Part shown: one piece after another, positions 41,583 through 54,097 of the stretch
Position numbering within the stretch: position 1 is the stretch's first letter
How the letters are laid out: every line of letters starts with the position of its first letter
Assembly: GCA_013399875.1 (NCBI GenBank)
Contig: VXAZ01001682.1
Span: 1,131,060-1,195,059 of the forward strand
Length of the DNA: 64,000 nt
From: Gymnorhina tibicen
Lineage: Eukaryota > Chordata > Aves > Passeriformes > Artamidae
Reading direction: 5' to 3'
Made by a program: the position numbers and the translations under genes
Notes under the pieces: generated by a model
What the model saw: only the letters and a program-made list of their open reading frames with translations
Database searches by the model: none
Told to the model about the DNA's origin: nothing

Positions 41583-43269
41583 AAAAAGGAAGGAAGGAAT
41601 ATATTTTACAAGGTAGCAGGACACTATACTGACAAATAATATTCTTTTAACTAGACTTTTAATGATTAAGCCTGAAGAAATTTTGCAGTAATTTAATTCC
41701 ATAGTACTTCTGAGGTTCATTTACTTCATTCGAGTTAGATCCTCAAATTAATTTGCTCTGGGTAAATCTTACTCTGCCTTTCTAACCCCCTACCCAACCC
41801 TTGTGAGTTTAGTTCTGCTTTGAATCAATTCAAAATTGTCTTTACTCAAAAAAAACCCCCAAAAAATTTAAAAGAAGAAAATTAAAAAGGGAGAAGAATA
41901 GGCCAGCAGCACAGGTTTCTGCAAGATAGATATCCTTTCATATGTAAAAATCACTTTCCCAGCTGGGAGGAGAGTCAGGAAAGACAGGAATATATTGAGA
42001 GAGCTTTCCTTATCATGAGCCTCACTACAGTTCAAGGAGAGAAACCAACAGAGATTATCACCAGTGTTACACCGTGGTAGATCTGCACAAAGGTGCCGAC
42101 ACATGGAGCCTCACTGTGTCACCCATGAAAACCAGAGTTATAAACATTTTCTGGTCATGCCAGCTGATTAGGACCTATTTCAGAAACAAACTCACTCATG
42201 CCACATGGATCTCAGGAGCAATGGAGTGGTGCATTTTGTTTTCTGAGCAGATTGTCTCATTTCATTAAATGAAATTATTTGGGAAATATCCCAGGTTTAA
42301 AACCCTGTCATTAAAACAATTCACCTTGGATGGCTTGGCTGGGCAGCTAAAGCTGTGACAATTATGTAATGATTTGCTACAAATACTCCAAGAATTAGGC
42401 TGCACTCCTTTTCCTCTCCAGGTCAAAAGGCTGTACTGTTTGGAAATGTGTAAGGAATTCCCTCATACAGCCCATCATGGAGGGCAATGACAGGAATTAC
42501 ACAGTTACTTACATAGAGCACGATGCCAGAATGACATCCCCAGTCAGAAATGAAGGTTGAGGCTGCACTGGCAGAGTTTAAGCAAGGATGCTCAAAGGGA
42601 CTTCTGAAAATAACTCTGATTTTTTGCCTGTAGGGTGGGTATGTAGGTACACTGGGAACACGGGATGGATGAGACCAGCTGGGCCTGCACTCAGTCTTTG
42701 CAATTGCAGGTAATTATGGAAACATTTCATCTGGAAGTGACCACAAAACCTCAGCTCAATTCATCTTTGCAGACCACAGCAATGTAAATGTTCAAAGGAT
42801 CAAAAATGACCAGAACTACACAAGAGAGGGGAAGAGAACAGGAGTGGTTGAGGACTTCATTCCTTCAATTGCAAAAGCACTCAAGTGAAAATACCCTCTT
42901 CTTTCATGATGTGGATTATACTCTAAGCTACAGAAACAACAAAAGAAAAAAAACAAACAGCACCTCAGGTTTTAATCATCCAAAATGGAAAAAATATCCT
43001 CTAAACTGTATATATGATAGTAATTTTTAACCCATGTTGAGTGAATAAAACTCTGAAACAAGACATCTAGCACCTGTGGGAGCACCAGTGTGGTTCTGGC
43101 CATCATCCCATCTCTTGTCTAGCCAATCTCTGCTGTTCCACATAAAGCTGGCAATTACTTTTTTTCCTATGAAGGCAAACGACATGCCAGGTTTGGGAGA
43201 CCAAGGGTGGAGAATATCCATAGAACTTGTCACGGGCAACCAGCCAGAGAACGGGTATGGAACAAAACA

Positions 43270-43320
43270 AATCTCATAAATAAAATATAAAAATAAATAA
43301 ATGTCATAAACAAAATAAAA
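43270..43320. repeat. A-rich, AAATA-type low-complexity patch
   Basis: Degenerate repeats of ataaa/aaata with the motif 'tcataaa' or 'tcataaac' twice. No transposon is attached. Confidence 0.7.
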
Positions 43321-45463
43321 GCTGGTAAAGCCTCAATTTTCTGAGGACTATTCATAGCACTGGGCTGGATCCTGACTGTGATTTGTATAAATAGGTAGTG
43401 GTGATGGTAGGAACTTTGCCATTACAAGATGCAGACTGTGCCCACACTGGGCAATGGGAAGGGCAAAAGAAGAAGGAATAAATCTCCCAGCTTCCGGCAA
43501 ATTCTCAATACATACCAAAACAAGCAAGATGCAGGATAACCGCAATCCTTACTCTCTTATCAAATAATACAGCCTTGTTTTCACTAACAAATCTACTTAG
43601 TGGCAATTAGTCTGATTTGACCTTGGTAAGAAGGCTGTTCATTACCACAGAACTCATGTATTCAAGTAGCCAAAATAGATTTTTAAAACCTCTTCAGCTG
43701 AAGTGTTTTGCTGTACCAAGAGACACAGAGCAAGGATACTGCCATCCATCAGAACACCAGACAATACTGAGCAGTTTTCACTATTAACACTTTGTGTTCT
43801 CTCCTGCAGAAATTCAGGAACTCTGAGGTGGAAAAAAGCCAATGCTAGTGACCTCCCAACCCTTGAAAAGTGAACTCCAGAAGCCTGGGAAAAAGAGAGT
43901 CAGTCGTTCTCAGAGTGGAACACAAGGCAGTCAAGTTCAATAAAGTGATGTGAAAAGAAACAGATTCTCGATATTTCAAACTTCTGTATTTCAAAACATT
44001 CTTTAGCTCAAAACACGCAGGAATATGCAGAGAACAACACTCCAGTATCAGGAAGATGGAGAAAACATGTCCCTACAACAGAACAGGGAAAGGGGGTAAA
44101 GTTTTAGGAAGTATTTAGGAATGGTAATTTTGTGATTATAGAATAAAGAAGAAATTCTGCTGCTGTAGGTTCAGCTGTTGTTTTTACCAGAGATATTGTG
44201 TATCTTTGGCCATTTACATGGCCTGCTACTGAAACACTTGCTCAGCTCACCTGCTTTCCTCCAGGCATACTCAGCAGTTTGTGTATGTGCCCGAGTTAAC
44301 TTCAAGGATATGCTTAGGATTGTTCAAGAATTTAAGATCTCTGCTAATTAGGGATAGGCTGAGACATGCAATTAAGTGCTTTGCTGAATCATCCATAACA
44401 TGTTCAAATTACCTTGCCAGAAAAGAGCTCTAACAAAATTTTTTGCTCTCATGAGGAAAAGGCACATCCGATGATGGGTAAGGATTTGGGGTACAGTGGT
44501 GCTGGGTCATATTAGTAAACTGGCCCTAATCTGGTAGGTTGCCTAAAAATGACTAATTTTCCTAGGCTCTCCTAACAGTGAATGAAGAGACAAGAAGTGC
44601 CTTGTGGGGTATACTCTGCCCATTTACTGGGAAACTTGTCCACGTTTTGCTCATTCTTGCAGACTCTAGAGGTGTCTTTATCTCTTCTCTGACTAATATA
44701 AGGAGCTCAAAGCAAAATAGTTCTTGCAATACCCACCTTCTGTGCTTTAATTTAGAGAGAATAAACGCTGGCTGAACAGGCAAGGAGAAAAACAAAGTTA
44801 TTCACTATCTCACATTTTGTCTGATATGATCTGCTCGTGATTAGCAGACTTTCTATTGCTTCTTTTGCTGAACTACTCTGGTATAATCAACAGTCAGTTT
44901 AAATTCCTTATTTCTCTGTGGCGCTTGATTACTCCCTAATTTCCCCCCTCTCCCGCCCACCAAATCATTCCCTTTCTTCAGGCTTTCCATACGTATGTGT
45001 ATTTTTGTAGCTTTCTCCTCATTCACCCATAATTTCACAACTGAGTAAAACAGGAACACTTTTTCAGACCAGCTTCTGAAATAAGCAAAAGCAATTCCAA
45101 TGCAAGTAGTTTACTCCAAAGACAAAACCCTGCTAAAATAACTTAGGAAAGAATGCATCTGCAGGATGAACATGGAATCTGGTACAGGAACAAGCAGCGT
45201 ACCTTCTGAGAGAGATGTGACTGGAGACAAAACCAAGAAGAGAAAACTTCTACTTGAGAAAAAGCTTTGTAAGGTCTGTGGGGAACATTCGAGAAGAAAG
45301 GGAGTTGGCAGAAGGAGTAACTCTCACCTGTAAGCCATGAGCAAAGAGACTTCTGTCACATCTAGTGATCCAGGGTCCAACAACAGGAACAGCTCTACAT
45401 TAGGCTTACCTAGTATGTATCCAGAAACACAATATGTCCCAAAGAATATCTCTTTCATGTTTT

Positions 45464-45740
45464 CAGAATCACAGAATGGGTCAGGTTGGAAGGGACTACA
45501 GTGGGTCATCTGGTCCAACCTCCCTGCTCAGTGTCATCCCAGAGCACACAGCACAGGATCGTGTCCAGACAATTCAGGAATATCTCCAGTGAGGGGACTC
45601 CACACCCAATCTGTTGCAGGGCATGGTCACTCACACAGTAAACAAGTTCTTACTCATATTCAGGTGGAATTTTCTGTGCATCAGTTTCTGCCCGTTCCCT
45701 CTTTTCCCATTCCTTGGCACCACCAAGAACAGCAAATGCT
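45464..45740 (-). mobile_element. CR1 LINE 3' fragment, minus orientation
   Basis: The plus strand begins cagaatcacagaatgggtca, then ggttggaaggga and tggtccaacctccctgctca: the reversed CR1 3' end. It continues with the tccagtgagggga and 'catattcaggtggaa' blocks of the CR1 C-terminal coding region. Strongly 5'-truncated and about 280 nt long. Its sequence type differs from the 20.9 and 28.8 kb copies. Confidence 0.93.
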
Positions 45741-48517
45741 AAAGAGCTGTTGCTGGCTAATAATCCCATAAAGTAAGGCTACTGCTGTCCTCACTGAAAC
45801 TAATCAGTGTTATTCTTAGTGGTCAGAGCACAAAGGCCATTGGCCTGATTCCCAAAAGAGCAATTTCTTGCCCGCATAACAAGAAAAATTATTTTGGTAG
45901 AGATACATGGATGGTGTTAAGACAAAGAGAATGCCAGTGAACAACATCTGCCCATCAGCAGAGATGTCCAATACCAGAAATACACTGGTACCACTCTGTT
46001 TCACAGCCAGTGACCATCTCCATCACTTGATGCCTGCTAAGGACCAGTCAAAAATATTTTCTGTGATGCTAAGCTTTCTTTCAGGCAAAACACTGCCAAG
46101 GCAACATCTCCACATCCCTTCTGGGATGATCTTGTACCTGATTTTGGGATAGGAGAATGCAAGATGGAGCTCTGACAACCAGTTCTTTTCACAAGTCTAA
46201 AAAAAGCTCAGCAAAGCAACTGCAATGGGTTCTGTAAAAGAAACATTTTGAAATTGAAGTAGACAATGCCCAGATGCAAAGAGCCTATATAAATCTGTCA
46301 AAAGCCCCTAAAGTTCTAATTTTGTGAAACCTCATTTCACTTCCTTTCACATAGGTTCTTCATCTTCCTCTGTATTTCTAATTGAATCAACTTTTGTAGC
46401 AATCACAGAGAAAGGAAAAAAATGCAAACTCGTGGCTGGAGGTAAAGAGGAAGCATCTCTGCTTTGTTGCATCTTCTCAGCTATCACCAGAGATCATGAT
46501 AACTCATTAGGGAAATTAAAATTATCCTGAAAACTTGGAGTGGGGAGAAGGGATGAAGCAGGATGTCAACTACATTAAGAGATGGAACAGAGAAAGCTCT
46601 GCAAAATAAGTCTTCCTAGAAAGAGACTATAAAGAATTGGTTTGATAAAGAATGATTTGGCCATGTGAAGTATTTCTTCCGGAATGAAATTTGAAAACTG
46701 AACACTCCCTTAGAAAATATCACTGCCCTAAATAAGAAAAAAATGCTGATACTCTCCTCTCTGGCTCACAGCTCTCCAAACATCTGAACATCTCATATTC
46801 AGTAAGGCTTTTTGACTCTTCTGCTAAGGTAGTAGTACGGTAAAAGCCTTATTTCACTGAGGAGGAACCAAAGTGGATTAAGTGAGCTACCTGAGAGTGC
46901 AAAGAACTTTTCCTGATGGGCTCATTTGATAGATATCCAGCAAAACCTGAACTGAGAATTAATCCCAGATGTCTTGAATCCAATTTACCAGATTAAATTT
47001 TATCAAAACTTCTACCGGGACTTCAGGACTAAGGCATAGGCACATTCCATTTATCTATCTATATGGCAGATGCAAGTTCAGGGCAATGCCTTGGCAATAG
47101 AAAAGTGAGTAATGTCTTCAGTGGTTGAATATAGATCTGACCATCTGGCCCTGCTCTAAATTATTTTCAGAAAATGCTGTTAATCACTAAAGGACTACGA
47201 GCTACTCTCTGATGCATAAAATACCTCTGCTTATTTAAGGGAAAACTACCTTGGCTATGACCAGAACAACTACATAAAACATTACAGCAAAAAACATCAG
47301 CCGTAACTCCCAGGAAGACTCAGGCAGAACAATTGGTCCTTGTTACATGACACCAGTGTCTGCACTCAGATGCTGACCTGTGATAGCTACTCTCAGAGGA
47401 AGAAATCCCAGCCTTCCTCCTGAGGAGTTAAATCCACAAGGAAAATCCCTCCTTGTGGCCCTGGGAGTTTCCTGCTGCAGCCTGGCTCTCACCCAAGCTG
47501 CCGCCTGAGGTGTTAGAGCAATGCAGACCTTTACCAGGGCACAGCAACCAGGTATCCTTCTGCATATCACAAGGAGTAGCCAGGGCTCACTACCCAGGCT
47601 TGGGATAATAATCCATCCCTAAATCCCACAGTTTAGTGCAGTAAACAGGTAGATCACGTAGCCTGGAGCAAAAACAGCCTTAGCAACTGCCTAGCAACAC
47701 TACTGCAGAGCAAGGCAGGAGCTGCGGGTTATCTGGATGCAGTAACTCACAAGGAAGAGCCAACCCCAGCCAGAGCTCAGCAGCTCTAGTGCACAAACTG
47801 AGCCTCAGCCTTTCTCTCTGCCCTAGAAAGGCAGGAACTTTCTGTCGATAAAGAAATGAACACTCTAAATATGTTACAACCTTTCCTTAAAAATCTACTT
47901 TTCTCAGTCTTCAGCCTCACCAGGTTGATAAACTTGCCTGGTAGACAAACTACCATTAACTCAAAGGTTACTGCTCACTCCGAAGACTGAGCAGTTTTTT
48001 TTTTTAATCTTCAGAACATATCATCACGATTTTGATTTTTTTCCTGCTTATGGACCTGACTGATGGGTTGTGGAACTGTTATGGTCATCTCAAATTCCTC
48101 ACTGAAACATTGCACAGTTGTAACTTTCCCCCCCTTGCAGTTTATAGCTTCCATAGTTGCTTTATTAACACTGCTGCAAAAGAGAAATATGACCTGGGCA
48201 GTATATTGGTGCCTATTAGTATTGCAGACTCAATGTTATGCATCACACTGTAATGTCCCTGATACCACAGCCAAAATGGCTACAGGATGAATGAGGCTAT
48301 TAACTCCAGGGACTGTGAGCAATTTAAATTCAAAGGCTGCTCCACCTTAAAAAGTCTTTCTTGCAGGTTTGGAAACCTTAAGTTAGCACTTTCCAGGTGG
48401 AAAGCCATTCATATGAAAAACAGCCAAAAGCAGAAGTAAACTTAAAAATTTAAGAAAAATGTTCACTTTGGCTGTCCAGTTGTGAGGTCTTTTCGTGTAA
48501 TAGAAATTCTTTGTGAC
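45741..48517 (-). other. KCNQ3: KCNQ3 intron 1 segment, no gene seen
   Basis: No repeat, RNA gene or exon recognised. Open frames are short and without domains. Confidence 0.8.
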
Positions 48518-49152
48518 AGAATGGAATGGAAGGGAATTGAATGGAATGGAGTAGAATAGAATGGTGCAGTTGAAAGGGGACTTACAATAATCATCTATTC
48601 CAACTGCCTGACCATTGCAGGGCTGACCAAAAGTTAAAACATGTTATTAACCACATTGTCCAAATGTCTCCTGAATAGTGACAGGCTTGGAGTGTTGACC
48701 ACCTCTCTAGGAAGTTTGTTCCACTGTTTGACCATCCTCTCAATAAAGAAATGCTTTCCAATGTCAAGACTGAGCCTCTGTTGATGTAGTTTTGGATCAT
48801 TTCCATGTCCCATTACTGAATACCAGGGAGAAGCCCTCGGCGCCTCCCATTCCCTGCAAAGAACCATGAGGTCACCCTTCAGCCTCCTCTTCTCCAAACC
48901 AGACAAGCCCAGAGCCCTCAGCTGCTCCTCACAGGACATGACTTCCAGCCCTTTCACTGGCTTTGCTGCCCTCCTTGGGACACATTCAAGGACTTTCACA
49001 TCCTTCTTAACTAGTGGGACCCATCCCTGCACTCGAGGCTCCAAGGCTGAGCACAGTGGGAGAATCACCTCTGCTGCCTGTCTGGTTGTGCTGTGTTTGA
49101 TGCAGCCCAGGATGGGGTTTGCCCTTTTGCCTGCCATATTTCTGGAAAACTG
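48518..49152 (-). mobile_element. CR1 LINE 3' fragment with a retained reverse-transcriptase C-terminal frame
   Basis: The plus strand starts with a GAATG-rich terminal repeat (48518-48565), then a degenerate gttggaagggg-type 3' end. On the minus strand 49137 to 48634 is open for 167 codons. It shows ANPILGCIKHST, CEEQLRALGLSGLEKRRLKG, and then KHFFIERMVKQWNKLPREVV, ending FRRHLDNVVNNMF and a stop: the typical end of CR1 ORF2. The catalytic FADD-type reverse-transcriptase core lies upstream and is absent, so it is inactive. Same orientation as KCNQ3. Confidence 0.95.
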
Positions 49153-49502
49153 AATGCAGTTATAAATAAATCCATGAGGTAATCACTAATAGTTCATCTC
49201 CTTTTACTTAATATTGGCTTTGAAATTTTAATTTTAGAACTAAACTGGCAGGATGCCAATGTGATGGTAAGATCATTTAAATTACAGCTACAAGACTGTA
49301 ATATTTCACCTTTAGATTACTACCTATTGAAATACATTTATGAAATTTCATACCATCTCTGCCTTCCCTTCTTTGCCTGTTTTTTTGTCTTTTCCATAAT
49401 AAATATGTTTTGAAAGAACATTCTTTTAATTCTAAGTTAGCTCATGCTAATGGGTTTTTAAAGCATAAATCTGTTGTCATTCAAATGGTGAACTCCAGAA
49501 AC

Positions 49503-49545
49503 ACTTGTTAAGAATCAGAATCGCAACTTGTTAAGAATCAGAATC
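49503..49545. repeat. 23-nt tandem duplication
   Basis: acttgttaagaatcagaatc occurs at 49503-49522 and 49526-49545 with no mismatch, period 23. Confidence 0.95.
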
Positions 49546-51122
49546 ATCTGTCTTAGAAAGTTCTTCACGTGAACAGTTGGGATTTTACATCATATCATGG
49601 TAAAGGATTCCACTGGCTTTTCCAAGAACCTGGATTTCCACTTTGATGAATGTTGGAGCATAGGTAGATTTTTGCAACTATCACTTTGGGGTTTTTTTGT
49701 GTCTTTGCTTGTGTGCTCATTTCCAGCCTAAATCTCCCTCAAAGCCCCATAAAACGGCAAATTTAAATTGACACTTTGGTTTAATTGCTCAGTGCAGTTA
49801 AGCAGTGAAAAATAGTCAGAGCAGATCCTATATCCCTGATACAATCCACCGTAATCGATTTCCAATCTTTTTCTCAAAGATGTAGGATTTGAGCACCCAC
49901 TGGTCTGCATGGAAGGCATGATGTCCATCAGGATACTTAGTCCAGTTCCCACAGCAACATACAACCATGTAACAGAAATTAAATACAAGAAACCTGCCCT
50001 TTGTGTCATCCTGAAATATAACTCCCACAGCCCGTACAGGACTTGCTTTCGGATGGCAGTATCCAGACCTTATTTCATTTACCAGTTTAATGCAGATATT
50101 TCTAGTTTCAATTGCTTTCTGTATAAATTATTTCTTCTAAACCCCACCATATGCAAAGGCACAAGTGACTCTTCACTGTACATCCGAGTACTGGAATGAA
50201 TCTGTCAAACATTTCTGTTTTAATCTAAACTACATTACATTGGAACATAAGCTGTCAAAAGCTGAAAGTGGTGAAATCTATTTGATAGAGTTGAATGCAA
50301 AATGTTTTTCCTGCTTTATAGAAGATGAAGAATATAACATTGATATTTGCAATTTTTAGATCATCCCTTACTCTTTTCACATTTGTATCTGAAATGCTGT
50401 TCACTTTCTTAAAACTGCACAGATGCTAATACTCTGTATTTCTGATCCCCACCAGGACCTCTCTGTTTTGCTTTGTCTTGGTAACCCCATTCTGATAGAA
50501 AGTATGAGGCAATATCCAGCTACTCATACCTACAATAATTCCTTGTCTGAGTCTGCCTTGAATAGAGTAAAGCAATGAAAGCTTTCATAATTGCTGGCAG
50601 CAGAGTCTGCAATTTCTATGATCACCAAGCTTTCCTTATAAAATCCCTCATTTAAAATACAATTCTTGCAGACTTTTGTGTAAGTTTAATTCTTGGATTG
50701 CTTTTCCTAAATGCCAAAATGCCAGGTAGTTTTCACTGGAGTCTTATTTGGAAGCAACGATAAGGATTAACAAGCTTAGCCTGTATTACGGGTGTGAAAA
50801 GGGCTGAGGATCTAGCAATGTGTGAGGAGGAAGATAGGGTGTTTATCTAAAAATCACAACTCTAAATGCTGCAATCTCAGTCTTTTAAAAACTGCTATAC
50901 CAAGTTATTCATTCAGAAGCACAGGTAGTTTCCTAATGGTATTTCCCTTTAACATCTAAATCAGAAATTTTAATAATTCTTTACACTATTTAAGGACTCT
51001 GCACTGCTGTATTTTTTCACTCCTTCTTATAGAAAGGAGGCGAGGTATAGCACAACCTAAGACCTCCAGATCTTCTCTGCTGTTAGCCCCAGCATGAACA
51101 AATCAAGGAATTTGATTTAAGG

Positions 51123-51171
51123 TTTGATTGAACTAAATAGCTGAAATTTGATTGAACTAAAATAGCTGAAA
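51123..51171. repeat. 24/25-nt tandem duplication
   Basis: tttgattgaactaaatagct plus gaaa (51123-51146) is repeated directly (51147-51171) with one extra A. Confidence 0.95.
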
Positions 51172-53789
51172 AAACTAACATGAACACTTTCAGCACTAAT
51201 TGCAGAGAAGCAGAAACAGGACTGTGGCAGTCCCATGAGTTTGTAGGGATGAAAGAGGCTGCCCCCATATCTCACTTGGGAAATCAGAGTCTGTAGTTAT
51301 TGGATAAGCACAAACTGAGAGAAGAGGAGGATCAGAACTCACTGTTAAAAAGCATTTGTTTACCGTCTTGGTCCAGCGAGGCAGGGACTCAGTGGGGAAA
51401 AAGTATTAAATCCTTGAGTAGGTCAGACTCTCAGTCCTGCTCCTGGCTTGTGGTGACAAAATCCAGTGTAAATCTAGACAGGATTTAACTATAAAGCTGC
51501 ACCATGTAAAAGTGCATTTGTCTTGTTGTTACCAGTGAAAACAAACAGCATGGTGAGTGAAGGAAAAGCCAAAGAAAACAATATCTATAAGATACAAAAA
51601 TATGGAATGAAAATCAGGAAAACAAGATCTGCTGGGCTGTGAATCAGACTCATATTTAAGCAACGCACTCAGAACAGGTAAAGTTAGCCTGGACCAGAAA
51701 AAATATGATAAGGAATAAATTTGGGAAGAGCATAGAAATGGCTAAAGGACAGACTGTTTTGAGGTCAGCAAGCTGTTGATTTATGTCCCTATGAACTGGA
51801 TAGTTACCAGACATACTGACTCCAGATCTTGCTGCTTCCAGAACGGCAAAGGCAACAAAGGTCATCACAGGCTTCTCTGCATAATGGAAATATCTTTTTT
51901 CAAGTCACAGGTGATTATTGATACTTTTATCTTGAAAAGGTTCCATTTTAAATTGTTCTTATTAAAAGTAAAACAAATGCCTTCTAAAATAACCCAGAAA
52001 TTTTGTTTCCAGTCTATTTTTTAATATGAATGCATTTTTCAGGGCACAGTAACTTAACATGATGATGTATTAGTTTTGCGTCTGAAACTGGAATCTTCCT
52101 TTCCTTCATTCTAACTCTAGAATACCTAGAAAAAATGGTATATGATTATAATTTTAATTCTCCCATCAAGATATTTGTTTGTCTCTTGCTAATGCATTCT
52201 TCAATGTTAATAAACTAATATTTTCAAATATTGCCCTATTTAAAATGTATACTGCACCAAAAAGGGAGAGCATCGGATTCACAGTCACACAAACTACAGA
52301 ATAAAATATAATTCTCAATAATAAAACTGTCAGTTTCTTTAATAAATAAATACCTTGATGTGGGCTTAAAAGACCAGGCACTGTTCTACCAGCAGCCTCA
52401 CAGTATATCAGGAAGTATATTCAACCAACGGTCCAGTTCTCTGGGCCCTTTTTATCAATGAACCTTCATGGATAAACCTTCTCTGATTGGAGGTTTCCAA
52501 AGGCTCTGGGATAAATTAATTATCTCCCTTTGTCTTAATGTAAAACTCACTTAAATGTATGGTAAGAGTTCCATTTATTCTAGGGTGGTTTGAGCCTGAT
52601 CCTATGTCCATTTAAAAATTGGCTTTTCTGCAAGTACTTCAAACATCTTGATGTTCTGAGCCAACCACAGCCCTAGGCGGTGGCAAGGCATGCTGCCAAT
52701 GCAAAGAGGTTGTCTTGATTTTCTCACTGGGCTGATAAAATACAGGGAAATATTGTTCCTGCTGTGATGGCTAAAAAGGATTTCCCTGTGATCTGCTTTC
52801 CAGGCTGTGAAATACTGGAGCCATGGCTTTATGTTTTTGTTCTTTCACCTTTGATTGTGTCATTCTCATGTGGTTTGTCTCCACTGCAAGACTGAGACAG
52901 GAACCAAGTCGTGCCATGCTCTATTTCAGGCTCAGGCCATGTATTGCCATGAATAATGTTCACCTGTTTGGAAATTCAAAGTGATTTGTAGAGATTGGCA
53001 CTAAATCAAGGATTATTTTTTATTCCCAGAACCTCTGTGCTCACTGGGAAATAGCCAGTAAAAACTGGGCATCCTACAGCATTAAAGCACAGTGTCACTA
53101 AGGGAAATAACACAGCAGAACAAAGGGGTGAGAAGGCTTTTAACTTCACCCCTAGCTACAACAATCTCACAGATCATTTTTCTGGCCTTCCTGCCGCTTC
53201 TGCCTTGACACCTCAAACCCAGACTCTCCCCTTTGTCAGTGGTCAGCCTGCAGCTCTTGCTGTCTTTAGCAAATGTGACACGTATTTCCTTTTGAAACCC
53301 AATCCATCTTCCAGCTGTACAGTGCAATGTACAGTACACCTGGCTCTGGCACCAGCCTGTGCAGCTCCTCAGCTCCTGCTTTCTAAAAGACACCCACACC
53401 ACTGCCAGCCCTCTCACTCCACTGCTGAGCAAATCTTTCACACAGCCACAGATCTCACTTTCAGTGCTCTGACCTTACACCATTTTTCTTCTCTTTAGTG
53501 CAGCATTTAGTTTGATCAATACTTTCACTCTTCCCTATCTGCTGTGGAGGTTCCCTAAAAGCACCAAGTTAGTTTTTTGCATGTTTGTTTTGCCTGACCT
53601 ACTTATGGTACTTGCATTAGCTGCCTTTAATCACTCCATCTTACTCAAATTAGCAGCAACACTAAAACCCAGTAGTAGTCACTAATTTCTGGTGCTCCCA
53701 TTCCCTGGCATTTAAAATAAAACCTCATAGACTTTCTATACTGCAGAGGGATGCCTCCAGACCCAAATTAGCACAGACATGTCTACAAA

Positions 53790-54097
53790 CAGTCACAGGA
53801 CCATTAAGATCAGAAAAGACTTCCAAGATCATTGACTCCAACCTTTGACCAACACCACCATGCCCATTAAACCACACTGCCAAGTGCCATGTCTAGTCAT
53901 TCTTAGAGCACTTCCAGGGATGGTGACTACCACTGCCCTGGGAAGCCTGTTCCAATGCTTAATCACTCTTACAGTGAAGAAATTCTTCCTAATACCCACA
54001 CTGAACCTCCCGTGACACAATTTGAGACCATTTCCTTTTGTGCTATCACTCATTGCCTGCAAGGAGAGGCTGACCCCCACCTTGCCACAACCTCCTT
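53790..54097 (-). mobile_element. CR1 LINE 3' fragment, minus orientation
   Basis: The plus strand reads agaaaagacttccaagatca, then ttgactccaacc. 'ccagggatggtgactaccac' and 'ctgggaagcctgttccaatg' follow: the reversed C-terminal coding region and 3' end of a CR1 of the X/Y type. The minus-strand translation still shows KNFFTVRVIKHWNRLPRAVV. Broken and diverged. Confidence 0.93.

Larger units (their letters stand above)
36489..45463 (-). other. KCNQ3: KCNQ3 intron 1 segment, no gene seen
   Basis: Contains an old repeat fragment (36950-37010), a forkhead-motif palindrome (38046-38067), a hairpin and a CTCF-like site (39109-39180), a GGAA microsatellite (41529-41582) and an A-rich patch (43270-43320). 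No exon is supported. Confidence 0.8.
49153..53789 (-). other. KCNQ3: KCNQ3 intron 1 segment, no gene seen
   Basis: Apart from two short tandem duplications (49503-49545, 51123-51171), nothing is recognised. Confidence 0.8.
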
